A stretch of DNA of 64,000 bases from Promethearchaeota archaeon. GTDB lineage: Archaea > Asgardarchaeota > Lokiarchaeia > Sigyniarchaeales > SOKP01. A model generated the notes under the pieces. The model did not search any database, was not told where the DNA came from, and was given only the letters and a program-made list of their open reading frames with translations. The position numbers and the translations under genes are program-made. Positions 54,690 to 63,496 of the stretch are shown one piece after another. The stretch is taken from positions 1 through 64,000 of the forward strand of contig JABXKD010000008.1 in assembly GCA_013375475.1 (NCBI GenBank), written 5' to 3'. Positions within the stretch are counted from its first letter, which is position 1. Each line of letters opens with the position of its first letter.

Positions 54690-54960
54690 AAATTTTTCTA
54701 CCTAAATAGTTAAAGCATAAATCTAAAATAACTATGACTAAAAGTGTGAATTTATGATAATTCCTCTGGATATTACTACAATATTGAAAAAAATAAAATT
54801 AATTCCAAATAATCATATATAAAATTAACCATTTGCACGGTTTTATTAAGAAACCGTGAAAATTTTAATAAAAGAAAGAGTTTAATTAGAAACAATTTAA
54901 CTAGATATATGTCTATATATATATAATACTATTATTAATATCTATTTTAGGATTCTGATT
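54690..54960. other. AT-rich gap before the glycosyltransferase gene
   Basis: About 270 bases without an ORF. A long run of alternating TATA (about 54905-54925) lies 35-55 bases before the glycosyltransferase start and could serve as its TATA box. Nothing else was recognised. Confidence 0.4.
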
Positions 54961-56208
54961 ATGGTTAAACAAGCTCTTGACATTGGTTTTTTTAGTACTA
55001 TGTATAGTCAGATAAACGGGACAGCTCATGCTGTTAGATTCCTTTCAGAAGCAATTGCAAATCTTGGCCATAATGTTCACGTATTTGCACCTCGAATTCA
55101 GAATGGGTATAAAATACCGAAAACCTTGCATTTTCACGAAATTGGAGGTGCTATTATCGGTCATAATACAGGTTTCGTTTTAAGTGCTCCTTTGCATAAA
55201 ATCTTTTTTTGCCAACATGATTACTTAGATGTTGCTCACATCCATACACACGCAGTAGTGGGGTCTATGGCTATCAATTGGGCTAAATATTTAGGAATCC
55301 CTATGATAGGAACTCACAATAGCCCTATGCAATATTATACAGCTCAATATGTACCTGTGATAGGTAAACTTTTAACTAAAGGTGATCTTATTTGGAGATA
55401 CGAACGACATATTGTCGATAAATATGATTTTGTTCATGTAGCTACTAAATCTAAAAAACAATTACTAAGAGATTACCGGTTTAAGGAACCTATTGTATGT
55501 ATGACTAATGGAATAAGAGATTTATATTACACAAATCTAAAAGAGAATGGAATTCGCGAAAAATATGGTTTAGAGGGGAAAAAGATTCTTCTATATGCTT
55601 CGCGATTATCTCCCGAAAAACACCCAATAGATATTATTAGAACATTCAAAAGAGTACATGACGAAGTCCCCGATGCTCACTTGTTATTTGTGGGTAGTGC
55701 TGGTCCTTCAAAAGATCAAGTGAAACGGATAATAAAGAAAAAACAATATAGAGATTTTGTGTCTTATGCAGGTAGGGTTCCCTTTCCGGATTTGTTAAAA
55801 TTGTATAATACAGCAGATTTAACTTGTCTATGGTCGTGGATCGAAGCTGAAGGGCTTGTATTACTTGAAGCGATGGCCCAAGGGACACCTAATGTTGGAG
55901 CGAATGCGTGTGGTATTAGTAATATAATTCGCCATGGTAAAACAGGGTACTTAGCCAATAATCTTGATCAATTCAAAGATTATGTTGTAAAATTGTTAAA
56001 AGACGACGATCTAAGAGCAGAATTTGGAAAAAATGCCAAAGAAGTTGCTCAAAATTATAGGGTAACTGAAATAGCGAAAACCTGGACGAAGTTATATAAA
56101 TTCACGATTGATCAGCTTTATCCTTTACGTTATCATAGTGAAGATAGAAAAGTTAGAGTTGAGCTAATTAAAGAATTCATCCAAGACTTACCTAATGTGA
56201 CATTTTAA
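54961..56208 (+). CDS. GT4-type glycosyltransferase
   Basis: 415 residues with GT-B fold. Markers: DIGFFSTMYSQINGTAHAVRFLS and GHNVHVFAPR in the acceptor domain, HIHTHAVVG, GTHNSP, then LLYASRLSPEKHPIDIIRTF and the nucleotide-sugar binding EAEGLVLLEAMAQGTPNVGANACG (about 297-320, E-x7-E motif). Relatives include diacylglycerol glucosyltransferases and mannosyltransferases of phosphatidylinositol-like lipids. It could make glycolipids or act on glycans of surface proteins. It is alone on its strand and overlaps the convergent archaemetzincin gene by four bases. Confidence 0.9.
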   Translation: MVKQALDIGFFSTMYSQINGTAHAVRFLSEAIANLGHNVHVFAPRIQNGYKIPKTLHFHEIGGAIIGHNTGFVLSAPLHKIFFCQHDYLDVAHIHTHAVVGSMAINWAKYLGIPMIGTHNSPMQYYTAQYVPVIGKLLTKGDLIWRYERHIVDKYDFVHVATKSKKQLLRDYRFKEPIVCMTNGIRDLYYTNLKENGIREKYGLEGKKILLYASRLSPEKHPIDIIRTFKRVHDEVPDAHLLFVGSAGPSKDQVKRIIKKKQYRDFVSYAGRVPFPDLLKLYNTADLTCLWSWIEAEGLVLLEAMAQGTPNVGANACGISNIIRHGKTGYLANNLDQFKDYVVKLLKDDDLRAEFGKNAKEVAQNYRVTEIAKTWTKLYKFTIDQLYPLRYHSEDRKVRVELIKEFIQDLPNVTF

Positions 56209-56891
56209 AAGTTACTTCTTGTTCTTATATTTTCTAAATACAATTTACACTTCTCGCATAAATGATTCGATTTTCTATCAATTTCTTTAGTATTAGCAGA
56301 AAATTGCATAACGCAATTTTCATTAAAACAATGCTCAAGACCCAATATTATGTGACCAATCTCATGAATAACTTCTTTAATTAATCTGAGTTCAGTTGTT
56401 TCACTTTTATTTAAATCTACTAAATTGTGAGTTGAAACTATGGCACATTTATGTTTAAGATTTGCTTCCCCAAAAAGAAAGAGTAGCTTCTCATCGCTAC
56501 TAGAATAAATTGGAACATTAGTCAATCCCAAACCTATAACTGTTCTTTCTATAACCATATGGGTTTTCATTATTGAATAAAACCCGTTTGTCGGAAAAAG
56601 AACTACTTCTTCTGTAGTCTCGTCTAATAAGTTATATTCCACTTTTGTGTGGGTATTGTATAAACATGTTTCTACCTTCTTCTCACCGAAAAATTTGATA
56701 TCAAAAAAAAATGAATGGAATACTAATTCTATTTGAATTTTTAATTTTTCTAAAATAGATGTAGATATCTTACCAATAAAGAAAATTCCCAGATTACAAG
56801 GATAAAGGTTCTTAATATAAGTTTTCTGATTTACAGGTAAACCTAAAGCTCGTTTGACTAAAATTTCTTGCTCATTTCGATATTTTGACAT
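56205..56891 (-). CDS. amzA: Archaemetzincin (M54 zinc metalloprotease)
   Basis: 228 residues. The zinc-binding signature is HEIGHIILGLEHCFNENCVM, an HExxHxxGxxHC variant with a C-x4-C-x-M extension, followed by SNHLCEKCKLYLE, giving the two-cysteine partner of the structural zinc site. The N-terminal 100 residues are the usual fold support. The family occurs in archaea and vertebrates; biological substrates are unknown. The sequence has leucine rather than glycine variation around the third zinc ligand (IILGLEHC), which still keeps G and H. The gene stands between a glycosyltransferase and the presenilin-like protease. Confidence 0.9.
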   Translation of the reverse strand: MSKYRNEQEILVKRALGLPVNQKTYIKNLYPCNLGIFFIGKISTSILEKLKIQIELVFHSFFFDIKFFGEKKVETCLYNTHTKVEYNLLDETTEEVVLFPTNGFYSIMKTHMVIERTVIGLGLTNVPIYSSSDEKLLFLFGEANLKHKCAIVSTHNLVDLNKSETTELRLIKEVIHEIGHIILGLEHCFNENCVMQFSANTKEIDRKSNHLCEKCKLYLENIRTRSNF

Positions 56892-57000
56892 AATAGAATT
56901 ATTTTACCATCCGGATATACTATATTATAAATCATTATTATTATATATTTAAGTTATTATTAATTTTATAATTTTAAATAAAATCTTTTTAAGTATTATC

Positions 57001-58065
57001 ATGCCAACTAATTCTAAGACTATAGATATTCAAGATGATGATCGAGAAAATCCTGAGCCAACCTTGGAAAGTACTGAATATCAAAAAGAAATAATAGAAA
57101 AGGATTTTATCCCACATTTTCTTCCTACATATCGAGTGAAATCATCTTTTTATCCTATACCTATTATTATAGCCATACTGATTGCAGGGATATTAGCTTA
57201 TCTTGCAATTTTTGTCGCTGGCGTAGAAGTAGAGGAAAGTTACTTCCCTGAAGATGATTTTGGAGCCTTAGGGGTCATATTGAATGGAGTTATTTTCACA
57301 GTAATTGCTGCAATTTCAGCATTTACAATAATTTTCTTAATGCGGAAATTAGGCGTAGGAATATTAAAATACATATTTGGATTGAGTTTTGGTTTTGTTA
57401 GTTTTTTCATCACATTGATGTTTTTAGATATTATAATATTTTTAATATTTGTTCAATTTCCTGAAACAGCTTCTTTACTCAGGCTTTATTTTTTATTTAC
57501 GAATATCTATATCCCGGTTTTTACTGGAATTTCTGTCTTTCTACTCATATATGGTTATTTTACATCAAAATCTATTAAAACTAAAAATTTTATCGTATTA
57601 TACATTAGCTTGCTCGTGAGCGCCTCAATGAGTATCGTTTTACCATTTTGGAGCACACTGGCGATATTAATAGGAATTTCGTTATGGGACATCTTTGCTG
57701 TCCTTTACAAGCGTGGGCCGATTAAAACGATGATCGATATAATATCTGATAGCGGCGATGAGAGTGGTCCGAGTAATGCTGAAATAGAAGAGAAAGTCAA
57801 AAGCGGTGAAAGTGTATATGATACTTCCAAATTAGAGATAGGAATCGGAGATTTGGCGTTTTATAGTCTACTTACCTCTTCCGTCCTTCTTTTTACTAAC
57901 AATATATTCATTGTAATTTTGACAACAGTTGCGATACTAATTGGAACAGGAATTACGATTTCGGGATTAAAGCGCAACAAAATTTTGCCTGGGCTCCCAA
58001 TTTCGATATTTATGGGGATAGGTACTTTTGGAATATGCCAATTGATAGTAACTTTTTTTATATGA
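57001..58065 (+). CDS. Presenilin-type intramembrane aspartyl protease
   Basis: 354 residues with about nine hydrophobic segments after a charged 50-residue cytosolic N-terminus. The three presenilin signatures occur in order: WDIFAVLYKRGPIK (D230, transmembrane segment six), GIGDLAFYSLL (G281-D284, segment seven), and KILPGLPISIFMG (about 328-338, corresponding to PALP). A polar loop of about 40 residues, where presenilin is self-cleaved, separates the two aspartates. From memory, these read closer to eukaryotic presenilin (YDLVAVLCPKGPL, GLGDFIFYS, ALPALPIS) than to signal-peptide peptidases. It should cleave membrane helices. Tryptophan takes the place of the usual tyrosine before D230. 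It is alone, 77 bases from the next gene. Confidence 0.85.
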   Translation: MPTNSKTIDIQDDDRENPEPTLESTEYQKEIIEKDFIPHFLPTYRVKSSFYPIPIIIAILIAGILAYLAIFVAGVEVEESYFPEDDFGALGVILNGVIFTVIAAISAFTIIFLMRKLGVGILKYIFGLSFGFVSFFITLMFLDIIIFLIFVQFPETASLLRLYFLFTNIYIPVFTGISVFLLIYGYFTSKSIKTKNFIVLYISLLVSASMSIVLPFWSTLAILIGISLWDIFAVLYKRGPIKTMIDIISDSGDESGPSNAEIEEKVKSGESVYDTSKLEIGIGDLAFYSLLTSSVLLFTNNIFIVILTTVAILIGTGITISGLKRNKILPGLPISIFMGIGTFGICQLIVTFFI

Positions 58066-58141
58066 TTCTTACTTTCTACTTATAAGAACACATTTTCCAC
58101 ATTAATTTTATTAAAAGAACTAATTACGGCTGAATATATAA

Positions 58142-59332
58142 ATGGTAGATACAAGTCACATTAAAACGTTTGTTGTTATTGGCGCGGGGACTATGGGCAG
58201 GGAAATAGCGCAAGTCGCCCTAATGTCGAATAAGTTTGACAAAATTATTTTAAATGATGTTAATGAGAATGTTCTTAACACAGCAATAAGTTATATAGTG
58301 AAAGGCCTTGAGAAAATTGAATCAAAAGGAAAATTGGGTCAAGACTTAACAACGGATTTATTAATGAAAAAGCTCATTACTTCGAAAAATCTAATAATGT
58401 CAGTAAAAGAAGCTGATTTTATTGTAGAAGCCATACCTGAAGTGATGAAATTAAAGCAAGAATTATTCAAAGAACTAGGGGAATATGCGCCAGAACACGC
58501 GATACTGGCAACTAACACTTCAACTATGAGCATATCCGATATTGCCGAAGCATCCAACAGACCAGAAAAAGTAATTGGTATGCATTTTTTTACTCCAATT
58601 CCTTTACTACGGTTAATTGAATTAATAAAAGGGGAAAAAACATCGCAAGAAGCATTTGACATAGGAGTAGCAATTGGTCAAAAACTACCAGCACTCAAAG
58701 GTAAAAGATATATTGCAAAAATTGAAAAAGAAAGTCCAGGATTTATCGTTAATCGCTTAACCATTGCGACAAGCCTCCTATTTAATTGGATTTTGGATAT
58801 GGCTGCTAATAAAGGAATTCCCTACGAGAAGATCGATAATGATTTTGTGTCTCCCCCTGAATTGGGACCCTTCGCTAAATGGGATTTTTTAGGTTTAGAT
58901 GTTATTTGCGATGTTATGAATTATTTTGTTGAAAAAATATCGCCTGAGTTTGCTCCAGGTAAAACATTAACAAATCTTCTCAAAGAAGGTAATCTGGGAA
59001 GAAAAACGGGGAAAGGTATATACGAATGGGTTGAAGGAAAACCTAATATTAAAACTAATGAAAAAGCAGGATTATTCAACCCAGAACAATATTACGCAAT
59101 TCAATTAAATGAAGGTTGTAGGTTATTAGACGAGGGGATTGTCAGTGGATATAAGGTAATTGATGATACGATGCTAGCGGGAATGGATATGCCTGGACCT
59201 TTTGGAGCCGGTAAAAATATTTACGAAAAATGGTCAGGAATGCTTGAAGAACTCGCTGAAACAACTCAAATAAACTATTTTAAACCCTGCGAAATGATGA
59301 AATCTGGAGCTTTTCTTAAACTTAAAAAGTAA
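58142..59332 (+). CDS. 3-hydroxyacyl-CoA dehydrogenase
   Basis: 396 residues. N-terminal NAD-binding VVIGAGTMGREIAQVALMS (about 12-30), the catalytic-histidine segment VIGMHFFTPIPLLRLIELI (about 144-162), and the C-terminal helical domain with PGFIVNRLTIATSLLFNW and a second, partly duplicated C-domain (AIQLNEGCRLLDEGIVSGY ... GPFGAGKNIYEKW). It oxidises 3-hydroxyacyl-CoA to 3-ketoacyl-CoA. There is no fused enoyl-CoA hydratase domain. The start ATG is directly preceded by AT-rich sequence. Confidence 0.93.
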   Translation: MVDTSHIKTFVVIGAGTMGREIAQVALMSNKFDKIILNDVNENVLNTAISYIVKGLEKIESKGKLGQDLTTDLLMKKLITSKNLIMSVKEADFIVEAIPEVMKLKQELFKELGEYAPEHAILATNTSTMSISDIAEASNRPEKVIGMHFFTPIPLLRLIELIKGEKTSQEAFDIGVAIGQKLPALKGKRYIAKIEKESPGFIVNRLTIATSLLFNWILDMAANKGIPYEKIDNDFVSPPELGPFAKWDFLGLDVICDVMNYFVEKISPEFAPGKTLTNLLKEGNLGRKTGKGIYEWVEGKPNIKTNEKAGLFNPEQYYAIQLNEGCRLLDEGIVSGYKVIDDTMLAGMDMPGPFGAGKNIYEKWSGMLEELAETTQINYFKPCEMMKSGAFLKLKK

Positions 59333-59429
59333 TCCATTTCAGAACTGAAATACACGCTAGAAGCGATATTAAAACTAAAGTATGAGTATTAAATATCCTA
59401 AATCTTTATTTAAAGTATATAAAAATTAG

Positions 59430-59726
59430 TTGAATCATAATATTTTGGACGATAAAAATACTTCACCAAAAACGGGATTCGAAAAAATCATAGGTTTTTT
59501 TAACGAAAATATAGAACTTAATCATCCGATTGCAATAGCAGAAGTTGTTGAAAGAACTGGCTTCTCGTGGAGTTTTGTGAAAAAGACTCTATCCAAAATA
59601 AAGGAAGAGTATGATGGATTTTATTTCGAAAAGTCTGGTAGTACTTGGATAATATGGAAAGATCGAGATCATATTATTAAGAAATTAGATGAAACATGTT
59701 CTCGTTTTTTAGATGAAAATGATTAA
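59430..59726 (+). CDS. Small winged-helix-like protein
   Basis: 98 residues starting at TTG 59430. The core ELNHPIAIAEVVERTGFSWSFVKKTLSKIKEEYDGFYFEKSGSTWIIW has a helix-turn-helix followed by a beta wing, typical of small DNA-binding or adaptor winged-helix proteins (shown here as AIAEVVERTGFSWSFVKKTL). It is convergent with the 126-residue gene at 59732. Likely a transcriptional regulator with unknown target. Confidence 0.7.
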   Translation: MNHNILDDKNTSPKTGFEKIIGFFNENIELNHPIAIAEVVERTGFSWSFVKKTLSKIKEEYDGFYFEKSGSTWIIWKDRDHIIKKLDETCSRFLDEND

Positions 59727-59731
59727 TAATA

Positions 59732-60112
59732 TTAATGCTTCTCTATTAGATCAGTTTTATCACTTAGTTTAGTGAAGAACTTTCTTAATTTTTTGAGCAA
59801 AGAGTTTTGAGCTCCGAAAGTTATCCCATACATGTTGCCTCCCCCTGCTATTGTGATGTGAACCCCCAGATGGTTAGTATTTTTCAGTTCAAATAGAATT
59901 GTGGCGCTTATATCAGAACTCGATCTTAAAAAAAATCTTTCAATAATATAAACATGGACATCTCCTTTAGCAATAATAAATTTAGCATCGGGTTGAAACT
60001 CATAGCAAAATCTCTCAATTACTTGGTTCGCGTTAATTCCTTCTATACTTAGGTCTTGTTGGATCATATCCAAATAAATAATAAGGACTTGGATATTTAA
60101 AAGTTTCTTCAC
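59732..60112 (-). CDS. Small protein of unknown function
   Basis: 126 residues. The centre has KFIIAKGDVHVYIIERFFLR and ISATILFELKNTNHLGVHIT, then IAGGGNMYGITFGAQNSLLK and a C-terminal helix. The strand-rich pattern with GGG-x-x-YGITFGAQNS recalls small archaeal/bacterial uncharacterised proteins, but no family was named with confidence. It lies 154 bases from the roadblock gene on the same strand and could be transcribed with it. Confidence 0.65.
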   Translation of the reverse strand: MKKLLNIQVLIIYLDMIQQDLSIEGINANQVIERFCYEFQPDAKFIIAKGDVHVYIIERFFLRSSSDISATILFELKNTNHLGVHITIAGGGNMYGITFGAQNSLLKKLRKFFTKLSDKTDLIEKH

Positions 60113-60266
60113 TGCGCCTAATTTTTAGTGGGTGACGAAAATTGTTGCTAAAGTTAGGATTAAGTATTAGATTTCGCTAACTTTCTACATCTCTTCCCAG
60201 AAAGGTACAAGATACAGCAACCAGAACAGACTGATAGTAGGCTATTTTGACTGAGTTTAAAGTAAT

Positions 60267-60641
60267 CTACAAAGCTACTAAATGGTCATGGTGGCTGGAA
60301 AAATATGTTTGAATAGAAGACACATCGAGTTTGTTTAAAGCTGCTGCATTATTACAAGAGGCTACTAAGATTGCTTCCTGATTAGGGAATGATTGGATTA
60401 AAATTACTCCATCACTGCAATCGACTAACATACGCTTAAGATTACTATTTGTTGTTTCTTGAATAAGCTCTTTGCTGACACACTTTAAAGCCGTACACAT
60501 TCCAGATATGAGCGTTTTATCGGTGAATCTAGTAATAGATGATGCAAGAGGAAATCCTTCGTTACTTATAATAATAAGACCAGTTAGGTCATCGTTTTCA
60601 CTACACAAATATTCTAAATATTCTGCTAGATTAGAATCCAT
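60267..60641 (-). CDS. Roadblock/LC7 domain protein
   Basis: 124 residues with the complete roadblock pattern: DDLTGLIIISNEGFPLASSI, a helix region ALKCVSKELIQETTNS, and LKRMLVDCSDGVILIQSFPNQEAILVAS with the final helix. Roadblock proteins dimerise and bind small GTPases (MglA/MglB, Ragulator, dynein light chains). GAGGTAAT before the ATG at 60641 is a good Shine-Dalgarno. The Rab-like GTPase gene is 1.3 kb away, so the two may work together. Confidence 0.88.
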   Translation of the reverse strand: MDSNLAEYLEYLCSENDDLTGLIIISNEGFPLASSITRFTDKTLISGMCTALKCVSKELIQETTNSNLKRMLVDCSDGVILIQSFPNQEAILVASCNNAAALNKLDVSSIQTYFSSHHDHLVAL

Positions 60642-60946
60642 TAATATTACCTCGGTTTTCGCTTTGAAAAATTTAACCAGAGTATATTAAGAAACTTAGA
60701 TATATATATATTTGTATTGGAAATAGTTAATCAAAATGGCTTATTTTTTCGTCTTATTTTGAGCTTCAATAAAGTAAATAAATTTTTCCTGCTTAAAATA
60801 TGGCAAACTTTAACGCATTATTCTTAAACTCGCATTACATACAGAGTGTGAAATTTCATTTAAACTTTAAATGCCATGATTTATTTTACTAATCAATAAT
60901 AAACGATTAAATAATTGTAATTAAATCAGAAAAGTGATTTTAAACT
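60642..60946. other. Gap without a recognised gene
   Basis: About 305 bases between the divergent roadblock and FrhB-like genes, presumably with both promoters. An AT-repeat (about 60700-60710) near the roadblock start may be a TATA box. No RNA, repeat or small ORF was supported. Confidence 0.45.
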
Positions 60947-61888
60947 ATGAAGATTGAAAAATCTAGTCAAGATCTTGAAAACGAAGTTATCTTTGGGGAA
61001 TTATGCATTCATTGCGGGAGTTGTAACGCATTTTGTCCACATATGGATTTCGATATGGAAACTGGACAAGCTTATGTCGTCGATGAATGTGCTGAAACAG
61101 TAGGTTTGTGTTATAATGCCTGTCCACGGTCTTTTCTTCCTATTTCTGAAATCGAGCAAAAGATGTTTGGTCAAACTCGCGTTGATTTAGGTGTAGGAGT
61201 ATATAAAGATATTATCCAAGTAAAATCTAAAAATAAAGATGGTATCCTATATAATTTGGTCTTAGCTGCCTTTGAGTCCGGAGTAACAAAACACTTTGTT
61301 TTATCCGAACCTAAAACCACAAAACCTCCCGTAGCGTTTCCTGTAGTCGTTGATGATGCTAAATCGGCAAAAAAATACATACCTAAAAAAACAATGGATA
61401 ATGCGGGTCCTCTGATTACTGGAATTGGCCAAGCCTATTCAGATAAGAAACGAGATATTGGGATCATAGCAAACCCATGTCATCTTCAAGGACTCGCTAA
61501 GATACTAACGAGTGATTTTAACACAGGGGCAGAACGAACTTCATTAAAAATAGCGTTTGCATGCTCATCTGGTGGTATGACTGGTTGTAAATATTGTACT
61601 GATTTCTCAGGAGAATTTTCAGATATTTCTTTCAGCCCATGGGGCGCGCCTAAAGGTTCTGGTGAAGCCTTTTTGATTATTAGAACTGAAGTCGGTCAAA
61701 AAGTTGTCGACAAAGCAATAAAAGATAAGTTGATCGAAATTACATCTAAAGAACCCGATCTCAGTGCAATGAAGAACTTTCTGGATAAGAAGAGGAAGAA
61801 AAACTTCATTAACTTAATTGGAAAGGATTTGCTTACTGCAAAATATCTTAAACTTAATATTGATGAGTTTAAAGATATCCTACAATAA
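60947..61888 (+). CDS. FrhB/FdhB-like F420-linked oxidoreductase subunit
   Basis: 313 residues. The N-terminal cluster motif reads CIHCGSCNAFCPHMDF (about 21-36) and a second group CAETVGLCYNACPR (about 48-62) is present, followed by the FrhB C-domain with FESGVTKHFVLSE, IIANPCHLQGLAKI and FACSSGGMTGCKYCTDFS. FrhB family proteins carry FAD and 4Fe-4S clusters and exchange hydride with F420 in hydrogenase, formate dehydrogenase and HdrA complexes. No catalytic partner subunits are adjacent. Because Mtd uses F420, this subunit could link F420 to another redox system, for instance the hydrogenase-HdrA complex. Confidence 0.88.
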   Translation: MKIEKSSQDLENEVIFGELCIHCGSCNAFCPHMDFDMETGQAYVVDECAETVGLCYNACPRSFLPISEIEQKMFGQTRVDLGVGVYKDIIQVKSKNKDGILYNLVLAAFESGVTKHFVLSEPKTTKPPVAFPVVVDDAKSAKKYIPKKTMDNAGPLITGIGQAYSDKKRDIGIIANPCHLQGLAKILTSDFNTGAERTSLKIAFACSSGGMTGCKYCTDFSGEFSDISFSPWGAPKGSGEAFLIIRTEVGQKVVDKAIKDKLIEITSKEPDLSAMKNFLDKKRKKNFINLIGKDLLTAKYLKLNIDEFKDILQ

Positions 61889-61905
61889 ATTTTTAACTTA
61901 ATATT

Positions 61906-62451
61906 TTATAATAATTCTCTTTTTTTTAACATTGCTTCTGCGAGCATTTCAAACACATTTTTATTGTTTTCGCCCGTTTTTGAGCTCGTTTCGATAATAT
62001 AAGGAATATCTAGTTCATTTTGTAGTTCTTCAGCTTCTTCTTGTTTAACTGTACGTCTATACGAAGCGAGATCTGCTTTGCCCCCTACAAGCACAAATAC
62101 AGTATCAGTTTTAGTATTTTCTTTTACTATATCATACCATTCTTTGAGATTTTGAAAGCTAGTATATCTTGTTATGTCGTAACATAGTAAGCAACCTTGA
62201 GCACCTCTTGCATAATTAGGTAAAAAGAATCGAAATCGACGCTCACCAGCAAAATCCCATATCTGTAACTTCACGGAAATGTCTTCATATTGCATGTCGT
62301 ACGAGGCTAAGTCAGTACCAATTGTTATCTTCATCGGTACAAAGTTTCCTGTAATCAAACGCTGGATCATGGTGCTCTTACCGACGCCACCGTCTCCTAC
62401 TACAACAATTTTAAAGAGATATTGTCGTTTTTGATCCGTTTGTTGCGACAT
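61906..62451 (-). CDS. Rab/Ras-like small GTPase
   Basis: 181 residues from ATG 62451 (TTG 62457 is an alternative). G1 GDGGVGKS (19-26), G3 WDFAGE (65-70) where Rab proteins have WDTAGQ, and G5 ETSSKTGE. G4, normally NKxD, reads GKAD (124-127), with glycine for asparagine. Effector-side phrases YDITRYTSFQNLKEWYDIV are very Rab-like. There is no C-terminal cysteine for prenylation. Asgard archaea are rich in such proteins. It lies next to roadblock and FrhB-like genes. Confidence 0.93.
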   Translation of the reverse strand: MSQQTDQKRQYLFKIVVVGDGGVGKSTMIQRLITGNFVPMKITIGTDLASYDMQYEDISVKLQIWDFAGERRFRFFLPNYARGAQGCLLCYDITRYTSFQNLKEWYDIVKENTKTDTVFVLVGGKADLASYRRTVKQEEAEELQNELDIPYIIETSSKTGENNKNVFEMLAEAMLKKRELL

Positions 62452-62532
62452 TTCCAAGCAAATATTTGATTTTTATATACAATTAATTAAAATTATAATG
62501 GATTCTGCTTTTTTAAAGTTTTATTCTTTAAA

Positions 62533-63414
62533 TTATTCTGTATCTAAATCATGTTTAAATTTGGTATTAATTTTAGCAAAGTTGTCAATCAACTGTTTCC
62601 GGACTTCTTCCGGTAATTCTTTAAAAGATCTGACTAAATCAGCGGGCGTTATGCTATTTAAATCCTTATAAATAAGGGAGAACAATACGCTAGCAATTAA
62701 AGGAGACATCCAAATAAAAATAAACGGCATAATTGAAACGAATAATGGCGATGAATTTTCGATTCCTGTTCCGGGTAAATAATATGCAAATCCTGATAAT
62801 ATATTATTATCAATAAGTAATCCAAAGAATATATTTAATATATTTAAGAGTAAAAAAGTAATTAAATTTGCAATGGATATCAACCGAAAAAGTCTTATGT
62901 TTAGAAAAGATAGTGTCTTGTTAGTATTAATTTTCTTTAAACTGATTGCTATCTTTGCATATTTCCATATATCGATGAAAATCCAATAAAACCCAAAAGT
63001 AAAAAAAAGGAAAAAAAATATGTTAAAGAACAAATCGTAAGTTTCAATAAGTTGAGGATGATAAAAAGATTCTGCTCCAATCCAAAATAGTAAAATTAGC
63101 TGGACTAGCGTAGCGAAGTTTAGTCTATTTGCGTGTTTTCTTTCCAATCCAAGGGGATTATATGTAATTAAATCGGTAACTAAAATATATCTATGTTTGT
63201 TCGAATTAATAATTCTGAAAAAGAAAGAGAAGCTAAATGTAATAATCGGAAATAATAATAAGAAGATATTAGTCCAAGATTGAGAGAGGATAAATAGATA
63301 AAAAACAACAAATATGAACACATCTCTTAGGAGTGTTTCGTTGATTATTTCTCTTACTCGTAAAAAAACTTCGTTAGAATTATTTTCACTCATTTTTATA
63401 GTAAAAGAACGCAT
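62533..63414 (-). CDS. Polytopic membrane protein of unknown function
   Basis: 293 residues with about six to seven hydrophobic segments (approximately 33-47, 50-66, 102-118, 128-148, 178-200, 208-224, 236-257) and a charged C-terminal tail (FKELPEEVRKQLIDNFAKIN). No motif was recognised. It lies directly upstream of the Rab-like GTPase on the same strand, and the two may be one transcript, in which case it could be a membrane anchor or partner for the GTPase. An internal ATG at 63393 is an alternative start. Confidence 0.75.
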   Translation of the reverse strand: MRSFTIKMSENNSNEVFLRVREIINETLLRDVFIFVVFYLFILSQSWTNIFLLLFPIITFSFSFFFRIINSNKHRYILVTDLITYNPLGLERKHANRLNFATLVQLILLFWIGAESFYHPQLIETYDLFFNIFFFLFFTFGFYWIFIDIWKYAKIAISLKKINTNKTLSFLNIRLFRLISIANLITFLLLNILNIFFGLLIDNNILSGFAYYLPGTGIENSSPLFVSIMPFIFIWMSPLIASVLFSLIYKDLNSITPADLVRSFKELPEEVRKQLIDNFAKINTKFKHDLDTE

Positions 63415-63496
63415 TAATAAATAAACTTATATGGTCTTTACTAATATAAATTCTAAATTATACTAAATTCTATAAGAAAACTCACGATTTCTGTTT

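Noticed and set aside
54900-54930. TATA repeats as a tandem repeat or origin element
   Set aside because: Simple alternating AT in an AT-rich genome, better explained as a TATA box for the glycosyltransferase gene.
60113-60266. Less AT-rich gap with CTGA boxes, possible C/D-box RNA
   Set aside because: Two CTGA boxes and TGATAGT are present but spacing and a matching C box are not convincing.
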